From Epiperipatus broadwayi (taxonomy: Eukaryota > Onychophora > Udeonychophora > Euonychophora > Peripatidae), in contig JAQFVV010006336.1 of the NCBI GenBank assembly GCA_028023455.1, forward strand, positions 1,010,224 to 1,074,223: a stretch of 64,000 nucleotides of DNA, read 5' to 3'. Shown here piece after piece: positions 22,901 through 39,889 of the stretch. The notes under the pieces were generated by a model. The model made no database searches and was not told the origin of the DNA. It was given only the letters and a program-made list of their open reading frames with translations. Each line of letters opens with the position of its first letter. Within the stretch, counting starts at the first letter, position 1. A program made the translations under genes and the position numbers.

Positions 22901-24369
22901 GCTTGGAACCTAAACAAATTTTGAATTTTTTTACATTCAAGATTATGAATGTGGAAATTACATGCATTTTTTTAAAAATGAGACTCTTCAAAAATTGCAT
23001 TATTGTAATAATATATTTTATTAAGAAAAAAAATTATTAATTTGATATTGAAAAACAATTTTTATAACCTTATATAATTTTTATGGCCTTATGTAATGAC
23101 TGGATGATATCAAAAGATTATATAAACAATTGAGTGAAGAACCCACTGAAAAATTGGATGCAAAAAGCTATATACACAGAAAATCATCAAATTGGAAAAG
23201 AATAAATATCTTCATGCTGATCTTCCATAAAATAATAATCAGAAAATAATAAATTCTTACAACAGCTATATGAATATCAAATTTTTTATATACAAAAAAA
23301 CCTTTATATGTAGGTTCTGATTTATTTTAATGATTTATATTGGTATTGGTTGTTTTAATTTCATTATTGAACACTAGATGGTTTTATGTCTGTAATAGTT
23401 CATTAATGTAATTGATTATTAACATTTGAAAAGGGCACCAAATCACGTGCTGAAATAAGGCTTTTTATGTATATAAAAATTTGATATTTACTCAGAAAAT
23501 CTACAGAAAAAACAATTGAATCGCAAAAGAAAATAAACATTATACATTATTTATTGACTATATAGAAAGTTTTTTGATAATTTTACTACATAGAAAGTTG
23601 CTATATGATGACTGAGTGCTATTCATATTTTTAAAAAAAAATGATTGAATGTTTGTTTTTACTTTCTGGGTGGAGTTTGATGCAAAAACATTTAATTCTT
23701 GAATTGCCCAGGATTATGTAATCATTAGTCATCAATAAAAATAATTTAAACCTATTAAACAATAATTATTAAATAAGTGTTTAAAATTAATTGCAAATAA
23801 TCCAATGATGGATATTTGAAAAGAAGAATAAATTGTTAAGAAAATGAGAAATAAATAAATAAATGTTTTATTGCTCAGAAGTTTTTAAAAAGTCCAAGAT
23901 CAGAAATGATTGAGTTGGAGCCATAATTTATGGGCTATGAACTCCAGAGACTGCCATTTTATTACGACACTTGTGCATAGATCTTTGAAGTTAATGTTAT
24001 TAAGTGTAGGAAGGAAGGTAATATCACACAGAAAACGGAATTCACGTGCGCATGTAAAATCAATTTTTTTTCCATATACCTTTTAATAATATAGATATAT
24101 ATTTAATATTGACTGTAAAATGGAGATATGATATAAATTGTGTAAATAGAATATTATATCACGACCTTGAAAGACATGTATGTGTAGTTTTATATAAATA
24201 AACTTTAAAACACAATTTGTGTGAAAAAAGAAGCTACTCTAATCCAATTTATTGTAACGTTTTCTTTTTTCAAAAGAATTGGATTATTACCACAGAATTT
24301 AAAAATGATCTTTTGTACTTCTTGAACATCTTTACATTTATTTTGGCTCATGAAATTTTTTTTCCAGAA
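19926..24369. other. AT-rich sequence without supported genes
   Basis: There are several open frames of 60-90 codons (22123-22423 on both strands, 22638-22913 plus). They have low-complexity composition and no domain I recognise. The 22638 frame has somewhat more balanced codons but no further support. I annotate nothing here. Confidence 0.45.
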
Positions 24370-24447
24370 ATGACAGCTTATTTGAATGCAATGATGGATG
24401 AAGAGATTACCTCGCTGAATCTGATACATCATAATTATTTGCTATAA
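24370..24447 (+). other. Possible terminal coding exon (weak)
   Basis: A pyrimidine tract ending in ttttttttccag (24359-24370 region) is a good 3' splice site. It is followed by an open frame with more balanced codons than the surroundings (AMMDEEITSLNLIHHNYLL) and a stop at 24445-24447. This could be the last exon of a host gene, or chance. There is no donor site, partner exon or recognised domain. Confidence 0.2.
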
Positions 24448-25779
24448 AACTTGAAAAATCAAGAAAGTTTTAGAAAGGTTATGGAAGAAGTTTTGCCAGT
24501 CAAATAACATTTTAATTGTTAAAATCAAAATATTCGCTGCTTTTGTATATATGTTAAATATATATATATATTTGTCAATATAGCAGCAAAAAAAAAAAAA
24601 AAAGAATTTGTTATTAACTGAAAAGAAATTCGTCGATTTCTTTTTGCAACCTTTAACGAATTGATCGCGGAATATTTCTAATAATCACTCTATAAATTTT
24701 TGTCATTGCAACTTATATTACTAAGTGTTTGTTTTAAAGATAAGAAACGTATATTCGTTATCATTAAATAAATATGCTCATCACGTACTTGAACTAAAAA
24801 GTGAACTATCTCTTTGACTAAGAAAACACTGGAATCTTTTTTTAATTTTTTATAAGTCTGATAATTTAAAAGTCAAACATTGTTTGGCTTCTTGAGATCC
24901 GAATAAATATACATACCTATAAATATATACAGTTCAATGGTTACTTTTTATATTTACCATCTATGCCAGACAAAAATAAATTACGGTCCTCAATTTTAGA
25001 AGATTATGATGTTAGCAACTACAACAACAGATGAACGACTAAAGATAGGGATGATTAAAATCACTAGCTATAAACATGAATTACTCATTTAATGATGTCT
25101 TTTTATTCGACCATTTACAACTTTCAGATTATTTTCAAATACAAAAAAAAAGAAATCTAATAATATTAAAAATAAACTTTTTTTTTTACTTTGTAAAGTT
25201 AAAAAAAAGACATTTATATAAATATATAGCAGCCTCTCATAAATGAATTTAACCATTCTAACTCCAAGAAAAAAAAAACAAAAGAAAAATCGGCTCCAGA
25301 AATAAATTTTGCAACAACTACATAAATCAATCTTGAATCGCAAATACGTTCACATGTCGAGCATACTGATTCATATTTCTGTTTGTTTGACATTTTGTGA
25401 TGCTTTTTTTTTTTTTAAATTTCTTCAGCATGTCTTTTTCTGAAATATTTCAACATTATATCTAAATATAGCTTTCCAGTAAATTCCATTCACTGCCATA
25501 TTTTTCCATGGAAGCAATCGACATTGCAGTTCTTTAGAATATTTTTGAGATAATTCTTTTAAAGAGGCAGGCTCTATCTTCAACATAAAAACCATACTAA
25601 AGTTCATTATAAACATTCTTTTAGAGAAAGTCTTGTATTATTTATTTATTTTATATACCAAATTCAATAAAAGTGCATTTTTAGAATAATGAACTTTATA
25701 CTATCACATATCACAAGGTGAAGAACATTTTAATTGGCTTTATGATTTTGCTATTGAATTTTTAAAATTTTACAGATCA
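24448..25779. other. AT-rich sequence, possibly a decayed gene fragment
   Basis: The minus-strand open frame 25616-25425 has protein-like composition in part (EPASLKELSQKYSKELQ), but no recognised domain and no continuation. Poly-A/T runs are frequent. No annotation is justified. Confidence 0.35.
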
Positions 25780-26115
25780 TTTGTAAATGAAACTTTTCTA
25801 ATGCCTTTATATTGCATTGATAAAGCAACCAACTCTAATTTCTATACAATAAATTAAATAAAGCAATTATTATATACCCAGATAATTTAATTGCAATAGT
25901 TATTTCTCCATGATAGAATAATATATCTTTTACTTTGTTAAAAGCAGAAGCACATTTCTATATCAAAGTCCTTCTTTCTACTTATAAAACTATTGGATAT
26001 TTAAGTTGGTTTATATTCTCAGGTTAATAACCATCCAAGCTATTGCTGAAAATTTTTCATCACTGACTGATGAAGGAATGAGTTTATTGAACATTAATTA
26101 TCAACAGTAGTTAAA
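25780..26115. repeat. Diverged repeat R2, copy 2
   Basis: Counterpart of 19560-19925 in direct orientation, about 6.2 kb away. Shared blocks include aacttttctaatgcctttat, ttaataaccatccaagct and cactgactgatgaagga. Confidence 0.5.
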
Positions 26116-27584
26116 GAAAAATACATGATTTATAGAACTCTCCACTTCTATAAATTACTACTTATCTTTAACTATTGTTGCTGTGATTAAAACTACCAGT
26201 TAGTTGAAAGCATGCTTAGCATAATATGATTATTAATTAATATACCAAAGTCTTCAAATGTGACATATAAAATAGTAAATATATTTTTATAAATCACTTT
26301 TGAACTGACTTATTAAATCACATTCAAATTTTTAAAAAAGTTAAAAAAAAATAAACAACTAAATATTGCACAATTTCCCCCTGTAATTTACAATTCTTAA
26401 AAGATATTTAATTTCATAAATACTTATTTTGTAATTACTGTTTTAAACATCATGCCAAAGTTTAGGAATATCATACATATTTAGAACAATATTTTTCAAA
26501 ATGATGTAACAAAAGTTTAATGAAGGCAAAAAGTATAAGACAGATTACATTCATCTCTCCAAAACATTTAGCAGTATTTTTAACAACAATATTTTGTGGA
26601 TTATGATTTAAAATATTAAAATGAAGATGATTTAAATTGAATTTTAAGATAAATGCAAATAATGTTTTAAAAATTATCAGTTAAAGGCAACCAAGTAGAT
26701 ATAAAAATAATAAAAAATTAATGGTAAGGAAATATAAGTTAACAACTGAAAATGTTTATGACAAATTAGTAATATGGATAGGCATATAGTTGAAATATTT
26801 TACAGAGTTATTTGGGAAGAAATAATATTTAAAACTATATATGCCTCTGCCATATTAAAATATGTTAAAAAACTTAATAAAATAAAGCCATTAAAGATTT
26901 TAGTAATACTTTTAGAATAATAAATTATTTTTTTAGTCTTTAGTAAATTCATCATTATCATCATCATCATTATTATTAAACTGGAATAAAGAACCAGTTG
27001 GTACATTTAAGCCTAAGAATGTAGTTTTCTATGGGTAATTGAATTCTATTTTATAGTAAATTTTGAAAAGTTTGTACTAGTGTAAAATAAAGAGTTAAGT
27101 GATTATCACTTTTTTCTAATATATACCCTGTTGTGATAGAATATATACTGCTGTCTTTTAAATAGATACATTACATTTCCAAAAAAAGTTTTAGAAAATT
27201 ATTCACTTAGTATTTTTTATATTAAGTTAATTATGTCATTACTATTCTATAATAATTTTCTAATAGAGAAAACTTATTGAATTGTTTAAAAGATGGGATA
27301 AGAAAATTATAATCATAGTTTAGAAACATTTTATGATAATATATAATCAAAAGATTTTTAGTTACTAATATCAGATCAGTTATTTTTATAATTTGAGAAA
27401 CTGTGAAATTGTTTTAGCATTGTAAATGTTATTATAATCTAAAGAGATTAGGTTAATTCATAAATTCTGAATGATGTTTACAGAAAGTATATTATAATTT
27501 AACAATGTTAATTCTTAGACCATTAATACATCACATGAACACCTTTTATTATGCTTACTCAAGATAGAATAACAATAGCATATT
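26116..27584. other. AT-rich sequence without recognised genes
   Basis: No coding, RNA or repeat structure seen beyond a short ATC run at 26951-26970. Confidence 0.5.
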
Positions 27585-27890
27585 TCTCCATACAATATTG
27601 ATTTCTAATGCAAGCTATAGTAATCAATAGATGCTAAAAGTTTGTGCATTTTAATCTCATTCCAGTGACTTCTTATTCAATATTCATAGTCTAGTGTCTA
27701 CCTTATAGATTTCATCAGTTCCAAGCCTCCTCAATTTTTCCATGTAACACTGATTCCTAGTGCAAGCTATAGTAATAATCAGTAGATGCTAGAAGATTGT
27801 GCATATTAATCTCTATCCAGTGCCTTTTCATTTAGTATTCTCAGATTAACTTCTGGCTTTCATCAGATTCAAAACTCCTCAATAATAAAA
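27585..27890 (+). repeat. Repeat family R1, two tandem copies
   Basis: Two monomers of about 145 bp. Each has gcaagctatagtaat, then gatgct-aaag, then ttgtgcat-ttaatct, then ccagtg and ttcatcag. They start at about 27605 and 27755. Both match the copies at 11107 and 15278. Confidence 0.7.
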
Positions 27891-28045
27891 GCCATAAAGT
27901 AGAAAATAGTATGGGAATTTTGGATGAGAAGACATTCAATTAGAATTAAAATGCACAACCTTTAAGCATTTATTAATTACTCTAGTTTACACTAGGTGGC
28001 ATTATTGTGTGGACAAATTTGCTATTGTTGATTCATAGAAGTACT
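27891..28045 (-). repeat. Repeat family R1, inverted copy
   Basis: On the minus strand this reads gccacctagtgtaaactaga, then gtaattaataaatgct and ggttgtgcattttaatt, the R1 order. It lies directly after the two plus-strand copies, so the cluster has a partly palindromic layout. Confidence 0.6.
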
Positions 28046-30180
28046 CTAATTAAAAAAAAGGACTATATATAAAAATATTATTGCAGATTATTTTTTTAAG
28101 AACTTTAATCTACTTTTTGGTCATCTGAATATTAACTGACTGAATCAAAGAAAAGAATCAATTTTTATGATAGAAGCAAATGATAATTTCAACATGACTT
28201 TCATTATTAAAAACATTTCTCCTTTCTATATTCTAGCATTGTGCATTGGCAATTTGAGTTATTAATAATTAGCAAATATTTTTTTAAATTTTAATCACCA
28301 TTCTTTAATTAATGTCTGTCTTTTGCCTATATCAAAGAGGATTTAGGATAAACAGAAAAAAAAGATTCTTACAATTAGAGTAGAATTGTAGCTACCAAAA
28401 TACATTGTCATTGACTTATACAAACATATTAACTTGGGTTCAAAATCTTTAAGCTTTTTTTTAAATTTTGAGCAAAAAATTTGATAGTAAAAGATTAGTT
28501 ACTGGTTTAAATTCAAGAAAATGAATATTAATTTTTCTCTACATTCTTATAACAACCGATAGCTCAGACTTACAATAGATACCATTAGAAATTCAATAGA
28601 GCTATTGTTTTGTTACAACCAAAAATGCTATGACATAGAATTATTTCCTGATGATAAATCTGCCAGTGTGAAATATTTACAAATTTTTTTTATTGAGTTT
28701 GTTAGAGAATAATTTTCTAGCTGAAATTTATTTTTTTGATATGAGATTATAATTTTTTTAGTGGCAAAAGTTTTCATAAAAATATCATTTTGAAATTTCT
28801 GCCACATGTTTATTTGGATTCTATGTAAAGCAATTATAACTTAGTTTTTTAATGATTAAAATCATTAAGTAATAATTAAAAGTAATAATTCAGTGTTGGG
28901 AGAAAAAACAAATTTGTCACATCTAAGATTGTGACTTTATTTGATACTGATATTGTCCTAAAAAGAGCATAACAATTTTTGTCAATCATCACAAATTTTG
29001 TTGTTGGTAATATCACAATGTTGAGTCCATGCCATTATGTGATAACTTTAGCTTCCTAATGTATGTGTGTTTTTATAGTTGAGTTAGAAGTTTATAGATA
29101 CATATAGTTCTGATGACATAGTTTAGAAAATTGAAATATTTAAGATGTTTAAAGTAATATTGTCATAATTTGTGTTATGTCTGAAGATTAATATAAAGTT
29201 TAAAATGAATGGAGAATTACATAAATAAAAATATTCTGGCAGATATAATTTAAATATAGGATGTGAAGGAAATAAAAGACAATTGTTTAAAGGTAATTGA
29301 ATATCTATATAGTAAGCATTTTATTGATAATTAAATAATGCTTTGTTATATGGTAATACTTTTTCAGCAAAATTATTAATGTTATTATTGGTAATAATTA
29401 AGATGCCTATTACTTATTGTTTTGTCATGACCCTATTATTTGTGTGGCATTCTCATTTTAATATGTTATTTATATTTATATTAATTCTAGTGACTAAATT
29501 TTTTCCCCCAGAGTTAGGCAAATTTAATTACTAATTTTAAAGTTTGTTAATGACATACTAGTAAAAAAAAATGTTTATTGGTAGATTGTTTTCATTCTCT
29601 TATTATAAAAATGTAAAAATATATTAAGAAAAGATGCTGTGCCAAAAATAATTTAAATTAGGACATGAAAAATGTAAAAAGTAACAACTGTTTAGAATAT
29701 TTTTACTAATATTGGAATTGGTTATCAAGAGATACTATTGATTGGATTGTTGCTTTTTTGAATTCTTTATATTATAAATTCAGTAAAATTGTGTATAGTG
29801 GCAATTTCTTTATTTTTATTGTTCAATGAAAGTTTTGGTTTTGCTCTAATAAAAAAAACATGGGTTTGGAATATATAACCTTACAAAAGGTATAATAATT
29901 CAGGTAATTTTGCTGAAAGATACAGTAAAAAAATAATATATATTTTGCAATTATAATAATGACCTTAAAATTATAATGCAGTAAATTGAAAAATTTGCAT
30001 TATAATCATTTTATTAATTTTCCTATTTAGTACTTTATTATTTATTGGAATTTATTGGTTATTTTTTAAATTAATAAATAATATGTATTGTTTATGTTAT
30101 AACTATCTAATTGTCTACTTGCCTATTTACTTCCTTATTTTTATTATTCATGTTCTAACTGCATATCTAATTGTTTGACT
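28046..30180. other. AT-rich sequence without recognised genes
   Basis: No gene or repeat family recognised. The open frame at 29343-29534 is hydrophobic and T-rich, as expected by chance here. Confidence 0.5.
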
Positions 30181-33631
<3,451 letters not shown>

Positions 33632-33712
33632 TCAAATATATATGTAAGTAGAAGAATTTGAACTTAGGATTTTTCAATATATTCATCCTCTACTTACATA
33701 TATATAACATGT
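33632..33712. repeat. Short inverted repeat around a SINE-like piece
   Basis: Arms of the type tatatatgtaagtaga lie at 33638-33655 and, inverted, at 33692-33708. The left arm continues with agaatttgaacttaggattttt, which resembles the start of the repeat unit at 62648-62680. Confidence 0.55.
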
Positions 33713-34140
33713 AGTACAATCAAGTTACATATTGCTTTAGAATTTTATAGATCAAACTTAGAAAACTAAGGATAGAAAGAACATGCAAAATGTAAGTCAA
33801 TTAAAAATCAGTTTAATATGACTTAAACACCAAACAGAAATATGTTGAATTATTATAATTGGAGTTTTTATGGAATAAAAAATTATTCCTGTAAAGACAA
33901 GAAAAACTATTAAAAGTGAATTTTATCATTGAAACCCAAAAAATTTGGTAAATACAAATTTATTTTTTTAAAACCAAAAACTGTCTTACAAAATGTATCT
34001 CTTGATATTAAGTGAAATAATAATCACATTAAGTCCAATCATAGTTCAATTTAATTTCTAAAAAACAGTCAGGCATAAAACAAATGTCTGATGTAGATTA
34101 AGATAATCATATAAATGCAATGATATTGATTTTATAGTTT

Positions 34141-34380
34141 AAAAAAGGTAGCTTACAATCTAACCTTTGTCACTCTCACCTCCAAATCCAGCTAATTTTT
34201 AATGTAATTTTAGTTAATAGCCAACTATGCATATGTTTTCACTTATAAAGTAACAAACCCCCACTTATATACATATAGACATGACAAATGTGTATTTTTA
34301 ACTATATTGAGAAACTATCAAGATAAATCAATTTTACTTATCTATTAGAAATATGAAAATCCCAATTAAAAAAAATCATA

Positions 34381-34415
<35 letters not shown>

Positions 34416-36574
34416 AATAATGTTAATATCAGTGTATTATACATCATTTTAAAAGACTTGGACTAAGTAAGTATGGTAAGGACCTAATATCAAACCAGTC
34501 ATGAGGTAACCAAATATACAAGATGAAAGCATAATTCTACTATGCAATTTTATTTTGCTTATAATTAATATAATACATGCAATAATAGGGTTCACATAGC
34601 AATAGAAAAGGAAATAAAATTCAAGTATACTGGACAGTGGAAACCAAGAGCAGTATAAAAAAATCTAATTCATTTCAGTTGTCTATCTACCATTTTCAAA
34701 TAAAGCATAAGCAGTATGATACAATATCTGAAAAAAATGTTCAAATCTTAAAGAAAATGGATGGCTTATTTGAAAACTTCAAATTTTGTAAAGCAAATTA
34801 CAAGAAACTGAGATTAATGTTTAGACAAAAACAATTCTAAAAAGTTCAAGCATTTGGATAAAGTAACAGAGTTGATTTGAAGAGACATTTTGAAATAAAA
34901 AGGACTGTGCTATCCTTCAAATGTGAATAAAGAATGAATTAAAATGTCATCAGAGTATCTATATTAACGATGGAATAATTCCATTCTTATAAAAATCATT
35001 TAACAACAAACATTGAATTAAATTTTTTTTAGTTGTTTATTTATTGAAAAATGATGTTTTCTCCCTAATTCAATAGTGTTGTAGGGCTCAGTGTTGTCAA
35101 CCCTGACCATGGAAAGCATGATGGTTGAGTACTCAAGAGTGTGATACCTACCAAAATATTGAATACCACATCTAAAATGTCCAATTGCATAAAGAAAGAA
35201 CAACAACAAGAGATGAAGATAACATAATTCTAAATACATCACTGAGGAATCTCCATGAAGAATGCATGATTTACTGTAGCACTCTGACCAAAATAATGAC
35301 ATACTGTATCTATTAAAGACATTACTAGCCTAATTCATAAACTTCATGTCAGTTATCATGAAGAAGTATTAATTTGTGGTATAATATTTTTTTTATTTAT
35401 GGGTACATTGGTAAGATTTTTTATTCTTTTTTTATTTCACTTCTGTATTTGGGAACTGAGCTTTCTGTAACTTGGAAGAGTCCACTATAGCTAAAATAAA
35501 AAAAAACGCAGGGAAAAAGGTTGCTAGATTAAATAGTTTTCTTTTTAAATAAAGCTTAGGTAACTCTTCTTGCATAGTGACATAACATTACATATGATTA
35601 TTATCAGAATCCTTACTACAATATGAAATAAAAATGAGATTTTTTTATTACCACTCCATATTAAAAACATACACTTGCTACAGGTTAGAGTTTATGTTGC
35701 TTATTTTTTTATTGTTGTCTAACCATTGCTCATTTTTATTTATTCGGTATGAATGAATAACATCTCTTTTCTATTAAACTTGTACAGAGTTGGAAGGAGT
35801 CTTCAAAGAGAGAAAACCATTATAGTTGGAATTAAACCAAAAATCTACTGAGTATATATATTTTTGTGAAATAGTTAACTTCATAAACATTGTAACATTG
35901 AATTAATGATTTTTTTTGTTTCTTGTTATTTTTACCTACTTTGTATATAATGATTGTCTTATTCATGTATGCCTATTATGAGAAGGGTTGATGGAGTGAC
36001 TATATTTAATTGTTAATATTATAGGGATAAATACTTGACACATTCACATGTATATAATTTTATTTTCTGCTAAAATAATTTTTCAATTTTTATTTAGTTT
36101 ATAAATAAACTTTGTCAATTTTATCCTCATTAAATGGTCTCTAGTTTATCAAAGTTATTTATCCACCCACTCATCAATTCACCACCACACATATGTGCAT
36201 ACCCATGCACATTTTATTGTATATTATAATGCAGTAATATAATTAAATGAGTCTTCTATTAGTATGGAACCTATATAAATGTACTGTAATTTTTATTTAA
36301 GCTAATTTCATTACTTAAAGAGCTGATTACAACATTCAACCTGGAAATGAATTCTGAGACATGTGTGGAATCTGAAAGGGGGATGAAGTATAGTTGAACT
36401 AGCCTAAATTGTGTCTGAATTTAATATGTAAACCTAGAGGTAGCCCATTGGAAGTAGGCACAATCATTGGTTAGTTATTTCATTGCATATTTCTTGGCAT
36501 CTTACACAAAGATCCTAGGTCTGACCATAGTAGATGTCTCCCCTCTATTCTAGTGGATAACCCAAACCAGCACA
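34141..36574 (+). repeat. 5' LTR of the Ty3/Gypsy element
   Basis: This matches 45708-48229 throughout, from gtagcttacaatctaa to gtggataacc. Its first six bases (aaaaaa) differ from the right LTR start, so the outer end is decayed. Identity is roughly 80-85% by eye. Open frames inside it are shadows. Confidence 0.88.
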
Positions 36575-36579
36575 TATTT

Positions 36580-36597
36580 TGGCACCCAGAGTTTAGG
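36580..36597 (+). promoter_or_regulatory. Probable primer-binding site
   Basis: tggcacccagagtttagg starts with TGG, as needed to pair with a tRNA 3' CCA. It lies five bases after the LTR end (caca at 36574). The tRNA was not identified. Confidence 0.65.
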
Positions 36598-37245
36598 AGC
36601 ATGAAACATAAGTTTCCAAGGAGGTCCAACCATTGGTCTAGTGTATAAAAATTTTTTTTATATTTTTTTTATGGAACTTATTCACTTTTATGAATTTGCT
36701 TAGGTATGTGAATTGATGGATGGGAATGGAATGACAAACTGAGACCTTAAATAAATAAATAATTAATTAATAAAAATAAATTAAAATAGGTGAGTTAGGC
36801 ATGTAGTTACACAGGCTAAAGGCTACACTTTAAAAATAACACATACCAACATAAAAATTCAGTGAGAAAGTTAATCATATATGCTAAATGGTAAAGAGAT
36901 AACACAAGACCCTATGACATATCTATATTCATATATATATAAAAGATCAACAACATTATGCTTAACTATTGAGGAAAATTTATTGATATTAAAGAGTGGT
37001 AAATTATTGGCAAATAAAAATATAGAACATATTGAGGAGTTATGAGTTATTAGTGCAATGAAATGGACAGTGACTCCAATAGTATTGACGAAGGGTCTTT
37101 GCAGGTCCAAATATCTGGGGAGCAGGTCTTGATCACCCTCCACAGGTACAGGCTATACAAGAAACACTCAATAAGGAAATGATTCAAGCACTTGAAACTG
37201 GGATAGTGCAGTTTGCAGAAGGTGAAATGACCATGCACATATGAA
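36598..37245 (+). other. Leader region of the LTR element
   Basis: Untranslated or decayed sequence between the primer site and the gag-like frame. No coding is recognised. Confidence 0.5.
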
Positions 37246-39100
37246 ATGATAATGAGCAGTATGAACAACTTGAGAATAGAAATAAACAGTAACATTAAAA
37301 GTATGAAGAGAGATATAAATTGCATGAAGAGAGATATGGATAGCATGAAAGGAGATATGGATAGCATGAAGGTAGATATGGATAGCATGAAGGGAAATAT
37401 AGATAGCATGAAAGAAAATATAAATAGCATGAAGGGAGATATGGATAGTGTAAAGGAAGATATCAATAGCATGAAGGGAGATATGGATAGTATTAAGGCA
37501 GATATGAACAATATGGAAGTGAATATGACTAGTAATATCAATAATATGAGTCATATGAATAATATGAAAATGACCAACATAGAAGAAAAGTTGAAAGTGT
37601 ATGTGAATAGTGTCAGATGAGATCTGAAAATAGATATACAGGATATAGAAGCTAGGCTGTCCATAGATATAGAACAATTGTCCCTCAACTTGGGTAATGT
37701 TCAGAGAGACAACTCTGAAATAAATTGGACACTCAACAACTTAAAGAATGAAATTGAGAAGGATTTGAAATGTCAGCAATGGTTTATAGAATTCAAAGAT
37801 AGCATCATTGGGTGATTAAATGTCAAGTGTGATGAAATGCACAAAAGCAAAATGTCATTAAAGATGAGATATGCACAGACAAAGAGAAATTGCAAAACAA
37901 GGTCCAAAAAGAGTTATTAGATGCAAATGCAAATACAGAGCAGAACTTTGAAGCAGAGTCATGAGAAAGAATACTAGCAGCTTTTGACTACCATCTCAAA
38001 TGACTTGAGAACAAGATAGCCACACAGTAACTAAAACCATCCTAGATATAAAAACTCTTGACAAACTAGTGGATAGCATAGCTGCAACAAAGGACTGAGT
38101 TATATGAGGCTCTAAACAAAGAATGGTAATTGTTGAGTCTCAACTCTGTCAAAGGACACCAACCATGGAAATTTGACAAACAGGAATTGGTTCAATAACC
38201 CAGAAAGATAGAGGAGAATAGAGTGATAGGGAATATCATTTGGATGTCACCCTCAAGGAACCCCAAAGGTTGAGTGAGCCTTGTCAGGAATCCTATCACA
38301 CATCATATGATTCACAAAGAGAAAATTACCCTCTTGGCTTTAATTTAGAATAGTTACTCCTGAATGTGTATCAGACCAATCCTGAAAACCAAGTGTGACC
38401 ACACAGATGAATACCCTGGATGTGAATAGGATGCAGAGCACCCAGCACAAGCCATCACAATTAATCAGTTCATGAGGATAAAACATTTAAGGGAAGCATT
38501 AATGAAGCCCCCATAGAGCATCTTAGAAGATTTCAATCTTTACTTTTTGATGAATTGAAACTTATCAGAGGTAGAAAAGGTGATCATAGCATATAACCAC
38601 TTTCAAGAAGATTCATTGATGTGGTGGGAATCACTATTTCAAGAACCCAATCACCTTTGATGATTACCAAAAGTTATTAGTTAAAAATCTCTGAAATATG
38701 GATAAGTAAGAGGCTCTATTGCACCAACTATTATTCCAGGAGAAATATAGATCAGCATGAGGAGAGACTTTGATAAAAAATTTTCACCACCAGGTCACAA
38801 AGCTGAGAGCACTTAATATCTATTACCTGCATGAGAGCATAATTAAAGGGATAATAAAAAAAAACCTACCTCTTAGAATTGAGCACTCACTTCTGTATAC
38901 CAGATTTAGAAGTATTGAATAGGTGGCTGAATTGCTCAACAATATAGACATGAATAATACCAACTTATCAACAAAAGCACTTGAAAGAAGGCCAGGAGGC
39001 CACTGTTAAAGACAATTTGTTACAATAAAAATAACAATGATGCCAGTCACTGGAAGAGCAAATAATTATGAAAAATGCTCCATACCTATGGTCACCCAAA
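37246..39100 (+). pseudogene. gag remnant with heptad-repeat coiled coil and capsid-like part
   Basis: The open frame 37246-37620 (124 codons) is dominated by about ten seven-residue units of the type MDSMKGD, encoded by a 21-bp tandem repeat at 37290-37560. Seven-residue spacing of M/I would give a long coiled coil, plausible for assembly of the Gag particle. After several stops, 38560-38800 gives SLMWWESLFQEP in one frame and LLFQEKYRSA in another, resembling the W-rich core of Gypsy capsids. Frames near 38800-39000 continue Gag-like sequence. I see no zinc knuckle. The minus-strand frames across the repeat are shadows. Confidence 0.62.
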
Positions 39101-39221
39101 AGAAACCATAAGAGTATTTACAAAGCAGTAATAAGTTCATCTAATAGTCTAGGAAAATTCCACAAACCAGGATGGAGTAATTATTCACTCACAGTAAAGA
39201 AAAAACAAATTAGAAAAGTAC

Positions 39222-39494
39222 TTGAGGTTAGGCTCCTCACTTCAAGAATCCAAAATAATCCCAAGGAAAATAAACCAATCCTCTGTTCAAGAGATCATTA
39301 ATATGATGTGTTTTCAGGGGGATAAAGTGTCCAACTTTGCTTTGCAGTGCTGCACCATGATAGAGGTTTTGTTTAAGGGCTTGCTAGTTGAAGCACTGTT
39401 AGATTCTGGTAGCCAGATTTTAGTAGTGTCAGAAAAATTCTATCATGAGATTCTGACCCCCACCACTGAAATCAATTCAGGATACCATGTCTAA
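39222..39494 (+). pseudogene. Retropepsin-like protease remnant
   Basis: An open piece reading LLVEALLDSGSQILVVS. The D-S-G triplet after a hydrophobic strand, followed by a serine/glutamine-rich turn and another hydrophobic strand, is the active-site signature of retroviral-type aspartic proteases, which cut the polyprotein. It lies between gag and RT, as expected. Confidence 0.72.
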
Positions 39495-39889
39495 CAGCAG
39501 GAAAGTTAAACTAGTGCAGAATCAAATCTAAGTTGAGATCAAAGTAGGCCAAACAATTTTGTATCATCTGTTTTAATACTGAATGGCTTAATCCATGACA
39601 TTATTCTAAAGGCAGACTTCCTACACTTGAACACATGCATGATTAATTTCTTCAACATGACAGTTAAGATGTGTGATGAATTCTTGGAGATGACATTGTT
39701 TCTAAGGTATGGTCTATCCAAAGTTGATTGTATTTTACCCAATGTTGATTGTATTATACCCAATCTTCTAGAAGCACTTATAGATAGTAAAATCACAGAG
39801 TCCAACTTTTTTTGGAGTGATGATACATTGAAATTATGGTCTGTTATTAATAAATTTAGCCCAATTTTTTCAGAGAGACCAGGAGTGAT

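Noticed and set aside
22638-22913. 91-codon plus-strand frame with fairly normal composition
   Set aside because: No recognised domain, no splice partners and no repeat; kept only as a note in the region entry.
37050-37677. Two long minus-strand frames rich in ISPFMLS / IHISLHA repeats
   Set aside because: They are antisense shadows of the 21-bp repeat in gag; the plus-strand frame fits the retrotransposon order.
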